From: Corynebacterium pseudopelargi
GTDB taxonomy: Bacteria; Actinomycetota; Actinomycetes; Mycobacteriales; Mycobacteriaceae
Assembly: GCF_003814005.1 (NCBI RefSeq)
Contig: NZ_CP033898.1
Span: 620,001 to 684,000 of the forward strand
Direction: 5' to 3'
Length of the DNA: 64,000 nucleotides
The translations under genes were made by a program, and so were the position numbers. The notes below the pieces were generated by a model, which worked only from the letters and a program-made list of their open reading frames with translations, ran no database searches and was not told the DNA's origin. This document shows, in pieces, positions 1-8,662 of the stretch; the first letter of the stretch is position 1, and each line of letters starts with the position of its first letter.

Positions 1-1104
1 GGGTTTCCTGGTGAACTGCCCGTGATCACCACTGAGGCACCAAAGATCCAGCAATTCGACTTGCTGATCCTTCAAGGCAAAGCAAGCCCCAGCGGAGGGC
101 TCGGCAGAACCCTGTATGTGGCAGAGGATATCCACTACCTCGGTGCACAAGGTGGGCTTCAGCATCTTTCCTTGGTGATCAAGCTGCGCTTTCAGGCACT
201 TGTGCAGCAGCACTCCAATGGCGAGGCCATCGGCTTATTGCCGGCGATGATCCTTGGCGATGCCTCCTTGCAAGACACAGAGGCCAAACAACGCTACGCC
301 GCCACTGGGCTTGCGCACTTAAGTGCGGTCAGCGGAGGCAACGTGGCCATGCTCACCACCGCGGTACTAGCCATTGCCACGCTGCTCGGTGCCAGCAGAG
401 CGCTCGCATTGACAGCGGCACTGTTGAGCCTGGGCGCTTTTGTGTTCATCGTCGGCCCGGAGCCTTCGGTGCTGCGCGCTGGAGTGATGGGATCGCTCGC
501 CCTTGTGGCCATGATGGCGCAGACGCGCGCTCCGCCGATTCATGGGTTGAGCATCGCAATACTGGTGTTATTGCTGTATGAGCCCTCTTTGGCCACGTCC
601 TTTGGCATGAGCCTTTCCAGCTTTGCCACCGCGGGCATCATTGCCGCCTATCCGCTGATTTACCGCAGCATTGCAACGCCCTATTGGCCGGATGTGCTCA
701 GCCGCATGGTGGCGGTGGCGCTTGCTGCCGAGCTTGCCACCTTGCCGCTGGTGGTGGCGATGTCTCAGCGGGTGTCCTTGGTGGCGGTGCCGGCCAATGT
801 GCTGGTGGCGCCGGTGGTGCCGATCATTACTGTGGCTGGGTTATGTGCTGTGCTGTTAGAACCCACCGTGGTAGGTGCTGTGGTGATTCGCGCGATCACT
901 CCCTTGGCCAATTGGATTGCCAGGGTTGCTTACTATGGCTACAGCCTGCCCTTTGCGCGTGTGAACGTCCAAAGTGATCCGCTCACGCTGGCCTGGATGG
1001 TGCTGGCGGTGGCCTGGATTCTTTTTGCCCTAGCTTCTCGACGCCCAACCGTGATCATCCTCGTGTCCCTCAGCGTCGGATGCGTGCTCATGTTGCTGGC
1101 CTAG
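1..1104 (+). CDS. comEC: ComEC/Rec2-type DNA-uptake channel, 3' part
   Basis: The frame is open from the first base, so the gene begins upstream of the window and only about 367 C-terminal residues are present. The Competence-domain core is clear: a GLLPAMILGD segment followed by HLSAVSGGNVAML, then a run of hydrophobic helices to the stop at 1102-1104. ComEC proteins form the inner-membrane channel for single-stranded DNA in transformation. This copy ends after the membrane region with no metallo-beta-lactamase domain, as is common in actinobacterial forms. holA follows 19 bp downstream, the usual comEC-holA pairing. A TCAATGCGNNCG-type word (minus orientation) lies at 401-412. Confidence 0.9.
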   Translation, partial: GFPGELPVITTEAPKIQQFDLLILQGKASPSGGLGRTLYVAEDIHYLGAQGGLQHLSLVIKLRFQALVQQHSNGEAIGLLPAMILGDASLQDTEAKQRYAATGLAHLSAVSGGNVAMLTTAVLAIATLLGASRALALTAALLSLGAFVFIVGPEPSVLRAGVMGSLALVAMMAQTRAPPIHGLSIAILVLLLYEPSLATSFGMSLSSFATAGIIAAYPLIYRSIATPYWPDVLSRMVAVALAAELATLPLVVAMSQRVSLVAVPANVLVAPVVPIITVAGLCAVLLEPTVVGAVVIRAITPLANWIARVAYYGYSLPFARVNVQSDPLTLAWMVLAVAWILFALASRRPTVIILVSLSVGCVLMLLA

Positions 1105-1123
1105 GTGTGGCACCATTAGTGCC

Positions 1124-2071
1124 GTGAGCCAAGCAATTGCCCCCGTCCATCTCGTCCTCGGTGATGATGAATTCTTGCGCGAGCGCGCCCGCATCGCCAT
1201 TACGAGCAGCATTGCCGAACACTCCGAGGCAACTGTCAGCCGAGTACGCGCCGGCGAAATCACACAATCTGAGCTCTTAGAGCTGCTCAGCCCCTCACTT
1301 TTTGCTGAGCAACGCGTCATTGTGATCGAACACCTTGAAGATGCGGGCAAGGAACCAGCGCAGCTCGTGCTCGAAGCTGCAAGCAACCCCATCGACGGGA
1401 TGTACCTGATCATTTGCCACGCCGGTGGCGGACGCCAAAAGGCCATGGTGCCGAAGCTGAAAAAGCTTGCGCAAGTCCATGAGGTGGCCAAACTCAAACC
1501 CAACGAGCGCCCCGCATGGGTCACAGCGGAGTTTAGAAACCACGGCGTAAACCCCACCCCTGATGTAATCCATGCGCTTCTCGACGGCGTGGGGTCTGAT
1601 CTGCGCGAGCTTGCTTCAGCCGTGTCTCAACTCGTTTCAGATAACCCTGATGGTGTGGACGCATCGACAGTGCGAGCGTTTTATAACGGCATTGCCGAAG
1701 TTTCGGGCTTTGATATTGCAGACCTCGCTGTGAGTGGACAAACCGCCCGCGCCGTGGCCAGCACGCGCCGCGCATTGCAGCTCGGTGTATCGCCGGTGGC
1801 GCTGGCTACCGCCCTGAGCATGAAGGTGGGTGCGGTGGCGCGGCTCTATGGCAGTTGGAGAATTAATTCTCGTGAGTTAGCCGGAGAGTTAGGAATGGCG
1901 CCGTTTATTGTGGAAAAAACCTCGAAGGTGGCAAGACGCTGGTCAGGCGATGCGGTGAGCAAGGCCGTGATCCTCATGGCCGAACTTGATGCCACCGTCA
2001 AAGGCCAAGGCGGCGACCCTGAGTTTGCTATTGAGGATGCGGTGAGGCGCGTTTCCCAACTTGCTGGCTAA
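1124..2071 (+). CDS. holA: DNA polymerase III delta subunit
   Basis: A 315-residue protein with a GTG start. It begins with the HolA-type segment VHLVLGDDEFLRERA and has the AAA+-like architecture of the clamp-loader delta subunit, which opens the beta sliding clamp. Length fits the family. No convincing ribosome-binding site lies before the GTG, only 19 bp after comEC, so translation may depend on coupling or on a leaderless message. The downstream ankyrin gene starts a few bases after the stop. The identification is firm; the start codon is less so. Confidence 0.92.
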   Translation: MSQAIAPVHLVLGDDEFLRERARIAITSSIAEHSEATVSRVRAGEITQSELLELLSPSLFAEQRVIVIEHLEDAGKEPAQLVLEAASNPIDGMYLIICHAGGGRQKAMVPKLKKLAQVHEVAKLKPNERPAWVTAEFRNHGVNPTPDVIHALLDGVGSDLRELASAVSQLVSDNPDGVDASTVRAFYNGIAEVSGFDIADLAVSGQTARAVASTRRALQLGVSPVALATALSMKVGAVARLYGSWRINSRELAGELGMAPFIVEKTSKVARRWSGDAVSKAVILMAELDATVKGQGGDPEFAIEDAVRRVSQLAG

Positions 2072-2081
2072 ACTGTCACGC

Positions 2082-2483
2082 ATGCTGTCATCCGAACTAC
2101 CTGAAGACGTGCAAGCGTTAGCCAACAAGCTATTTCAGCTTGCGCGTTCTGGAGATCCGCGCAACCTGGCGGAATATCTCGACCACGGTGTTGATCCGAA
2201 CTTAAAAAACCATGAGGGCAATAGCCTGCTGATGTTGGCTGCCTATAGCGGCAACGAGGAAGCACTTGAGGTGCTGATTCAACGCGGCGCCGATGTTGAT
2301 GCTTTGAATGATCGAGGCCAGTCGCCACTGGCCGGGGCGATTTTTAAGAAGGAACAGGGGGTCGTCGAAAAGCTCATTCAAGCCGGCGCTGACCCTGCCC
2401 TGGGGCAGCCAAACGCCATTGAAACGGCGCGTATGTTTGGCCAAGACGAGCTTGTGCAACGGCTCGAAGGCCATGGAGCTTAA
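2082..2483 (+). CDS. small ankyrin-repeat protein
   Basis: 133 residues from ATG 2082; a TTG at 2061 inside the end of holA is a possible alternative start. The protein is about three ankyrin repeats, with signatures such as GNSLLMLAAYSGN, VLIQRGADVDALNDRGQSPL and LIQAGADPALG. It has no signal peptide or membrane helix, so it is probably cytoplasmic. Ankyrin repeats bind protein partners; the partner cannot be told from sequence. Its stop lies inside the start of the LysE-type gene (11-bp overlap), so the two are probably translated together. Confidence 0.8.
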   Translation: MLSSELPEDVQALANKLFQLARSGDPRNLAEYLDHGVDPNLKNHEGNSLLMLAAYSGNEEALEVLIQRGADVDALNDRGQSPLAGAIFKKEQGVVEKLIQAGADPALGQPNAIETARMFGQDELVQRLEGHGA

Positions 2484-3117
2484 CCAGATCGCCACGCTCG
2501 TCACCTTATATCTGGCTGGGATGATCAGCCCCGGACCCGATATTTTCCTGGTGATGCGCGTGGCCACCAAATCGCGCAAACATGGTCTGGCCACGGTCGC
2601 AGGCATTGTGACCGGGCTCGCGGTGTGGGTGACGCTCACCGTCACCGGCGCCTCAGCGCTGCTTACTGCCTACCCGTCGATTCTGAGCGCCATTCAACTG
2701 CTTGGCGGCGCCTGGATTGGGTATATGGGTGTGCAAATGCTTCGCGAGGCCAGAGAACAGTTCAAAGCGGACGCACGCATTGACTTAAAGCTCGAGGGCG
2801 TGCTGGGATCACCGTGGCGTTCCTACCGTCAGGGGCTGCTCACCAACTTGGCTAACCCTAAAGCGCTGCTGTACTTCGCTGCTGTGATCGCGCCGTTTTT
2901 GCCGCCAAATCCGAGCTTGGGGCTCAGCGTTGAGCTCATCTTCGTGCTGCTCTTTACCGCGCTTATCGGCTTCGGGCTGATCGCATTGGCGGTGGGATCG
3001 AAATTCCTGCGCAAACGGATGGTCAAGGCCGGGCCATATATTGATGGCGTTGCGGGTGCATTCTTTGTGTTCGCCGCGATTGCCTTGATGATTGCCGGCA
3101 TCCGCGGTTTCTTCTAA
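2473..3117 (+). CDS. LysE/RhtB-family amino-acid exporter
   Basis: 214 residues from ATG 2473, chosen because the family signature begins there; the longer open frame upstream overlaps the ankyrin gene in another frame. The N-terminal motif GMISPGPDIFLVMRVA is typical of the LysE/RhtB family, followed by hydrophobic helices and a family-typical LTNLANPKALLYF segment. These proteins export amino acids or homoserine lactones across the membrane, driven by proton motive force. The substrate cannot be assigned. It overlaps the ankyrin gene by 11 bp. Confidence 0.88.
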   Translation: MELNQIATLVTLYLAGMISPGPDIFLVMRVATKSRKHGLATVAGIVTGLAVWVTLTVTGASALLTAYPSILSAIQLLGGAWIGYMGVQMLREAREQFKADARIDLKLEGVLGSPWRSYRQGLLTNLANPKALLYFAAVIAPFLPPNPSLGLSVELIFVLLFTALIGFGLIALAVGSKFLRKRMVKAGPYIDGVAGAFFVFAAIALMIAGIRGFF

Positions 3118-3133
3118 CTACTCGCGATCGGCC

Positions 3134-3178
3134 CCTGCGGTAGTGCCCTGCGACGAAGCCTGCGGTAGTGCCCTGCGA
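3134..3178. repeat. two direct copies of a 20-bp unit
   Basis: The 20-mer CCTGCGGTAGTGCCCTGCGA occurs at 3134-3153 and again at 3159-3178, a period of 25 bp, in the short gap before the MOSC gene. It looks like a local duplication. No hairpin or T-run suggests a terminator. Confidence 0.8.
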
Positions 3179-3224
3179 TAAAGCGGGGCATAAAGCGGAG
3201 GATCTGCCCTTTGGAGTTATTAGT

Positions 3225-3881
3225 ATGAGGGGCATGAAGATCCTCAGCACCAATGTGGCCGTGCCCCAAGCTGATCCTGGTGGCGCGGATCGTGTGAGCG
3301 GCATTGATAAGAAGCCGCGCGAGTGCATCCGCGTGTTTACCCCCGGGCCTTCCTACGGGGATGGTTCGGGTGTGGAATCAGATGTGATTGGCGATACCAA
3401 GCATCACGGTGGCGCCGAAAAAGCGGTGTACGCCTTCGCCCGCGAGGAGCTGGATTATTGGCAGGAGCTGCTCGGCCGCGAATTGCCCCCTGGGGTGTTC
3501 GGCGAAAACCTCACCACCACGGGCGTGGATTGGTCTGCGCAACTGATCAACCAACGCATGCGCATCGGCACCGCGGTGCTTGAGGTATCCATTTCGCGCC
3601 AGCCTTGTCGAACCTTCGCCTCATGGCTTGAGCAGCGCGGATGGGTCAAACGCTTTGCAGATCATGGCGATTGCGGCGCCTACCTCCGCGTGATCGAGCC
3701 TGGGGATATTCGACCAGGTGATTCCATCGAGCTTTTCGACGCCCCAACGCACGCATTGACAATGCGGACGCTCTTCGCAGCGAATATGGGGGATCGCGAA
3801 GCCATGGCGGCTGTGCTCGAGGCCGATTGCGTGGCCCCGATGTACAGGGAGCGTTTTGAGAAGATGCTGCGCTCGCAATGA
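3225..3881 (+). CDS. MOSC-domain protein, YiiM-like
   Basis: 218 residues from ATG 3225, supported by GGAG about 8 nt upstream; ATG 3234 is a possible alternative. The fold signatures are DTKHHGGAEKAVYAF, LPPGVFGENLTTTG and SISRQPCRTF. The Cys in the last motif (about residue 128) is the residue MOSC proteins use to bind molybdenum cofactor or carry sulfur. YiiM-type proteins take part in reducing N-hydroxylated bases and related compounds. A back-to-back pair of TCAATGCG-type words lies at 3748-3770. The gene ends 30 bp before cas3. Confidence 0.88.
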   Translation: MRGMKILSTNVAVPQADPGGADRVSGIDKKPRECIRVFTPGPSYGDGSGVESDVIGDTKHHGGAEKAVYAFAREELDYWQELLGRELPPGVFGENLTTTGVDWSAQLINQRMRIGTAVLEVSISRQPCRTFASWLEQRGWVKRFADHGDCGAYLRVIEPGDIRPGDSIELFDAPTHALTMRTLFAANMGDREAMAAVLEADCVAPMYRERFEKMLRSQ

Positions 3882-3911
3882 CGATGGGGCCGTCCGGGGA
3901 AAGAGGCACAA

Positions 3912-5960
3912 GTGATTTTCCAGCGGGTTGATGCGTGGAAGCAGGAGCGCAGTGCTCAAGCGTGCGCACTGTGGGCCAAATCCGGACGCGAGGATGCATA
4001 CCTCACCCTGGTGCAGCACTTGGCCGATGCCGTGTCAGTTGCAGAATGGCTGTGGGAGCACTGGGTATCCGATGCGCTCAAAGCTCAACTGAGCCGGCTG
4101 TGGGGCTTAGAAGAAGATGAAGTAGCCAGGCTCTACTGTTTTCTGGCTGGAATCCACGATGTGGGCAAAGCTTCAGCGTCATTTCAACGCTTAGTCGAGC
4201 ACCGAAGCGGATCTGAATATTTGCTTGGCCCGCTTATCGATGCCGGCATTTCACTGGAATGGCCGCAGGGCGAAAGTGCAGAAACCAAGTTTCCGCACGG
4301 CACGGCCTCGGCCTTGCTATTGCGAAGGTGGCTAGAAAAAACGGAGCTGGATTTACTCAGAAGAAACGCCCTGGCCTCAATTGTCGATGCGCACCACGGA
4401 TTCACCAGCGATCCAATGATGGTGAAAAACCTCACCGATGCGACCGAGGGCAGGACATCGATCTTCGATGATATTGCCTACGAACTATTGGACTCGATGG
4501 CAGAACTGACCGAGGTTCACGAGGTCTTGGAGGAACTCGCTTGGAACGCTTCGCCTGATGCTGATGCTCTCCAAATCACCACTGGTTTGGTCATCATGGC
4601 TGACTGGATCGCTTCAAATGAGGATGCTTTTTGCTACCACCTGATACAGCCAGCCCCAGAGCGGCTGGCTAAGGCGATGGAATATATCGCTCTTCCAAAG
4701 CCTTGGGTACCGGTGGAAATTCCTGAAGGGGCACACGACTTATTCCGAAACACCTTCGGCTGGCCGGATAATTTTTCCGTGCGCCCCGTCCAACGCGCCG
4801 CGGCTGAGGTCGCCCGCGCAGCTACTGGCGCCACATTGATGATCATCGAGGCTCCAACGGGTGAGGGAAAGACAGAAGCTGGGTTAGCAGCAGCACACAT
4901 CCTTGGTGCCAAATCTGGTGCCCAGGGCGTATTTCTGGCTGCACCCACGATGGCAACGGCCAATGGTCTTTTCGAACGTGCATCACAGTGGGCTCGTCGC
5001 AGCTCCCGCGGCGGGGAAGTTGCTTCGATGTACTTGGCTCATTCGAAAAATAAGCTTTCGAAGCAGTATCAAGCGCTGCGGTATTCCTCAATTGCAGAAG
5101 ACGAACACGCATCGGGTTCCGATTCGCGCACAGCAAGGGGAGAGGTGGTGGCTACCCAATGGTTATCGAGCCGCAACCGAGGCATCTTGTCGGATTTCGT
5201 GGTCGGCACCGTAGACCAAGTATTGATGATGGCGCTTCAAACTCGCTTTTCCATGCTGCGCCATACCGGCTTGGCGGGCAAGATCATCATCATTGACGAG
5301 GTGCACGCGTATGACGCCTACATGTCTCAATACCTGTACCTCACCCTGGAATGGCTGGCGCGATACAGGGCGAGCGTGATCCTCATGTCTGCAACACTGC
5401 CGCCCCAGCAGAGAAAGCGCTTGGCTGCAGCCTATGCCTCGCAGTTGATCCATAAGCCGGAGCAAGCAGCAGAGGCCATCGATCTTCCTGGATACCCATT
5501 GATTAGCGTGGCAGACGCCAGCGGTATCCGGGCAATTGAAGTAGAGGCCGGAGCTGCGGATGTTGAGATTGCGACCGCTCGCATTGAAGATTCGATCGAT
5601 GCATTGTGCTCGACTGTGTGCTCGCAATTATCTGAGGGTGGCATCGCTTTGATCATTTGCAATACCATCGCGCGAGCTCAGGAAGCCTTTTCGGCTCTTG
5701 ATCGGCAGTATCCGGGAGAAGTGGAACTGCATCACTCGGCTTTTCTTGCCGTTCAACGAAGTGAAAAGGAAGATGCGCTGCGAGAGGCTTTGGGGCCAGC
5801 AGCGCGAAGGGGAAAGGGCCGCCCGTGGCGAAGCATTGTGGTGGCAACCCAAGTTGCTGAACAGAGTTTGGATATTGACGCCGACTTGTTGATCACCGAT
5901 ATTGCCCCTGTTATCGGGCGTGATTGGCATGTTGGCCGCGGCGCAGGGACGTCGGCGTAG
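3912..5960 (+). pseudogene. cas3: cas3 (type I-E), C-terminally truncated
   Basis: The open frame starts at GTG 3912 and encodes 682 residues; intact Cas3 proteins are usually near 900. The HD nuclease motifs are present (LVQHLAD near residue 36; GIHDVGKAS with H82-D83). So are Walker A (EAPTGEGKTEAG, ~residue 313), the DEVH box (~461), SATLP (~493) and the VATQVAEQSLDID helicase segment (~645). The Cas3 match ends at ITDIAPV. The QRxGRxxR motif VI that should follow is missing, and the last ~14 residues are cas5e DNA read in the wrong frame. Motif VI arginines contact ATP, so helicase function is very unlikely; the HD domain could still fold. Truncation was caused by a deletion joining cas3 to cas5e. 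Confidence 0.9.
5905..5925. other. deletion junction fusing cas3 to cas5e
   Basis: Up to about base 5912 the cas3 frame reads DIAPV, which in intact Cas3 leads into motif VI. From about 5914, one frame away, the reading is SGVIGMLAAA, the Cas5e segment that normally follows its N-terminal strand and FPTRSG-type motif. The seam is therefore within 5909-5916. By comparison with the standard I-E order, the missing DNA held the rest of cas3, cas8e (cse1), cse2, cas7e and the first ~33 codons of cas5e. My estimate is roughly 4 kb. Confidence 0.85.
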
Positions 5961-6522
5961 CGATCCCGTTGAAGATCTGGTTGATCTTGAGTTTGCTGTT
6001 CGTGTGGATCAGGCTGGATCTTTGTTGCGTGATTATCAGACTGCGCAGCCGTGGCAGAAAAATCCTCACGCAGATGCGAAGCTGGTAACCCGGTATTTTC
6101 TTGAAGATGCCGCCTTTGTGGCCGCCATCGGTTCGGATGACCGTGGACTTTTAGAAGAACTCCAACGCAACCTCCGGACCCCGGCGTATCCACTGTTTTT
6201 GGGTCGGCGTTCCTGCCCCGCACCTGCCAATCTCGACCTCGGAATTTTCGATGCTCCAGTGGTGGAGGCACTTCTTGGTTATGACACTTGGCATGCCACC
6301 ACGGTGCACAAAAAAGAACGCGCCCGAAACGTCGAGTTGCCGATTTATCGGGATGGAAAACCGGGCGAATACGGAAATCGGCGCCAAGACGTTCCCATTT
6401 CTTATGACCAAAAGCATAGGAAATATGGGTGGAGAACCGTCGTGTACGCAGGTTCTAAGACGATCGAAAACGACTTAGGCACCAACAACGATCCCTTCTT
6501 CGAGGCGGTGATTTCTTCATGA
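5914..6522 (+). pseudogene. cas5e: cas5e (casD), N-terminally truncated
   Basis: About 202 residues match Cas5e from its SGVIGMLAAA segment onward, with RRRSDPVEDL, LLRDYQT and the family hallmark YPLFLGRRSCPAP. The first ~33 residues of the ferredoxin-like fold are gone. The frame stays open back to a TTG at 5902 and contains ATG 5929, but neither has a good ribosome-binding site. Any product would come from reinitiation after the cas3 stop at 5958-5960. Cas5e holds the crRNA 5' handle in Cascade. With cas7e and cas8e absent here it has no local complex to join. cas6e starts within its stop codon (ATGA). Confidence 0.88.
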
Positions 6523-7187
6523 CCACATTTACAAAAGTGCTCATCAACCCTGAGCGCCGCAAAGGCCGCAAGTATCTGTTGAATCCAAATGCGCTCCATG
6601 CAGCGGTCCGTTACTGTTTTCCAGATGACGTGGACCAAAACGATCAGCGGATTCTTTGGCGCCTCGACCAGCGCGGACATGAGCATGCGTTATACATAGT
6701 CGGGCCAGAAAAGCCTACGGCCGCGCACATTGTCGAAGAAGCCGGCTGGGATACAAGGCCACAACAAACCGCTGACTATGGCCGCTTTTTATCCCAACTG
6801 AAAAAAGGCCAAAGGTGGAACTTTGAGCTGCTGGCCAACCCAACGAAAACCCTTAACCAGGGCCGAGACAAACGTGGCAAGGTGGTGGCTCACCTCAGTA
6901 ACGCAGAGCAAATGAAGTGGTTGCACAAGAAGGCCGAAACAATGGGCGTGAGTTTTGGTGATCTTGGCGATAGCACCGCCAGGATCATCGAGCGCAAAAC
7001 GCTAGATTTTCGCAAAACCCGTGCAGACGGCAGTGAAGGAGCCCGAGTCCACATCGTTACAGCCCGCTACGCAGGCACGCTGGAGGTTGTGGATGCGGAA
7101 AAACTCCAAGCGACGCTAGTAAAAGGGGTAGGGCGAGCAAAAGGCTACGGCTGCGGTTTGCTCACATTGGCGCAAATCAAGGGTTAG
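6519..7187 (+). CDS. cas6e: Cas6e crRNA endoribonuclease
   Basis: 222 residues; ATG overlaps the cas5e stop. It has the double RAMP fold of Cas6e/CasE, with the C-terminal glycine-rich loop GVGRAKGYGCGLLTLA. A His at residue 27 (NPNALHAAV) sits where the family's catalytic histidine lies. Cas6e cuts CRISPR repeat transcripts at the base of the repeat hairpin, leaving an 8-nt 5' handle. Length is normal and no frameshift is seen, so array transcripts could still be processed. cas1 follows 3 bp downstream. Confidence 0.93.
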   Translation: MTTFTKVLINPERRKGRKYLLNPNALHAAVRYCFPDDVDQNDQRILWRLDQRGHEHALYIVGPEKPTAAHIVEEAGWDTRPQQTADYGRFLSQLKKGQRWNFELLANPTKTLNQGRDKRGKVVAHLSNAEQMKWLHKKAETMGVSFGDLGDSTARIIERKTLDFRKTRADGSEGARVHIVTARYAGTLEVVDAEKLQATLVKGVGRAKGYGCGLLTLAQIKG

Positions 7188-7190
7188 AAC

Positions 7191-8135
7191 ATGGCTGAGA
7201 CTCCATCGGGTGCACCACTTGACCGGCTGTTATTGCCACGGCTAGAGGATCGCCTTTCGTTTCTTTATGTGGAGCGGGCGGTGGTGCATCGTGATGGCAA
7301 TGCCTTGACCATCCAAGACGTCCGTGGAATCGCACACGTTCCTGCCACACAGTTGGCTGTGCTGCTGCTTGGACCTGGAACCAAAGTCACCTATGCGGCT
7401 ATGGCATTGCTTGGCGACGCAGGCGCATCGGTAGTCTGGGTGGGCGAAAAATGTGTACGATACTACGCTCATGGTCGCCCACCAGCCAAAACGTCCCGCT
7501 TTGCCGAGGCGCATGCCAAAATCTGGTCCAATCAACGTTCCCGCCTAGCCTGTGCCCGGAAAATGTACGCGATGCGCTTTCCTGGTGAAGATGTATCCGG
7601 GCTCTCCATGTCACAACTGCGTGGCAGGGAGGGTGCCAGGATGAAGCGAGTGTATAGCCAAGAAGCGCAACGAACTGGTGTTGCGTGGAGTAGGCGCAGT
7701 TATGATCCGAATGATTTCGAGTCTGGCGATCCAATTAACCGGGCACTCACCGAAGGATCGGCCGCTCTCTACGGCATCGCCCATGCCGTCATCGTTGGGC
7801 TGGGCTTCATTCCATCACTTGGCATCATCCACACCGGTACCGACAGGGCATTCGTCTACGACGTAGCGGATCTGTATAAAGCTGAGATCTCAATCCCCGC
7901 GGCTTTTGAAGCCGTCGCAGCACTGCCAAGCGGAGATGACCTCAATGTTCGAAAACGGATCCGTGATCGAGTAGTGAGCACAAAACTCATGCAAAGGATG
8001 GTCCAGGATCTGCAGAATCTCATGGAGATTCCTGAGGAAGACACCTACACGGATGTTGACCTTCTCTTATGGAGTGAGCTGGAAGTCATCGCCGCCGGAA
8101 TGAACTGGGCGGATGGGGACAGTGTTGCCCAATGA
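7191..8135 (+). CDS. cas1: Cas1, type I-E integrase
   Basis: 314 residues, full length for Cas1e. Metal-binding residues can be placed: E147 in RGREGARMK, H214 in GIIHTGT, and D224/D227 in FVYDVADLYK. With Cas2 it forms the integrase that inserts new spacers at the leader end of the array. The gene lies 3 bp after cas6e and overlaps cas2 by ATGA. Nothing suggests decay. Confidence 0.95.
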   Translation: MAETPSGAPLDRLLLPRLEDRLSFLYVERAVVHRDGNALTIQDVRGIAHVPATQLAVLLLGPGTKVTYAAMALLGDAGASVVWVGEKCVRYYAHGRPPAKTSRFAEAHAKIWSNQRSRLACARKMYAMRFPGEDVSGLSMSQLRGREGARMKRVYSQEAQRTGVAWSRRSYDPNDFESGDPINRALTEGSAALYGIAHAVIVGLGFIPSLGIIHTGTDRAFVYDVADLYKAEISIPAAFEAVAALPSGDDLNVRKRIRDRVVSTKLMQRMVQDLQNLMEIPEEDTYTDVDLLLWSELEVIAAGMNWADGDSVAQ

Positions 8136-8482
8136 TGGTTTTAAATGTCACCGCAGTGCCTGCCGGTTTGCGTGGCGACCTTGGGAAGTGGCTGACCGAG
8201 ATTTCCCCAGGGGTTTTCGTCGGGAATCCCTCCGCGCGGATTCGCGACTTGCTCTGGCAACGCACCACTGAACTATGCAAGGACGGGCGTGCGCTGCTCA
8301 TTTTCTCAACGAATAATGAGCAAGGAATGGAATTTCGAACCCACCGCCATGACTGGGAACCGGTCGACTTTGACGGGATAACACTCATGATGCGGCCCGA
8401 TAAAAGCTCGAAACATGAAAAGAATCCGCGAAGAACAGGATGGTCCACTGCACGTAACCTACGAAGAAAACAGCGACGGTGA
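8132..8482 (+). CDS. cas2: Cas2, type I-E
   Basis: 116 residues, the compact Cas2e form: MMVLNVTAVPAGLRGDLGKW at the start, then an EISPGVFVGN segment and GRALLIFSTNNEQG. Cas2e dimers bridge two Cas1 dimers in the spacer-integration complex. The ATG overlaps the cas1 stop. The C-terminal tail is basic. It ends 180 bp before the first CRISPR repeat. Confidence 0.94.
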   Translation: MMVLNVTAVPAGLRGDLGKWLTEISPGVFVGNPSARIRDLLWQRTTELCKDGRALLIFSTNNEQGMEFRTHRHDWEPVDFDGITLMMRPDKSSKHEKNPRRTGWSTARNLRRKQRR

Positions 8483-8662
8483 GGCATGGCCATTGGATGA
8501 TGGGCAGTATGGGAGCCGAGCCCGATTCTCCCTCGCAAGTGTTAACTGAAGAGCTTAGTAAGAAGCCAGTAGACCGCACTCGAGTCCATTGGAGGCGTGA
8601 TTAGTGAAACCAAGCTGTATGTAAAATGGGCCTGGCTCAACCTAACGTGCTGGTAGTGAAGT
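8483..8662 (+). promoter_or_regulatory. CRISPR leader
   Basis: This 180-bp gene-free stretch lies between cas2 and the first repeat. Its 3' half is richer in A+T than the neighbouring genes. The leader side is fixed as left because repeats next to it are perfect, while degenerate repeats sit only at the right end. A promoter for the array should lie here; a TATGTA-like hexamer near 8620 is a weak candidate. The integration-factor site used in enterobacteria cannot be recognised by eye. Confidence 0.7.
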
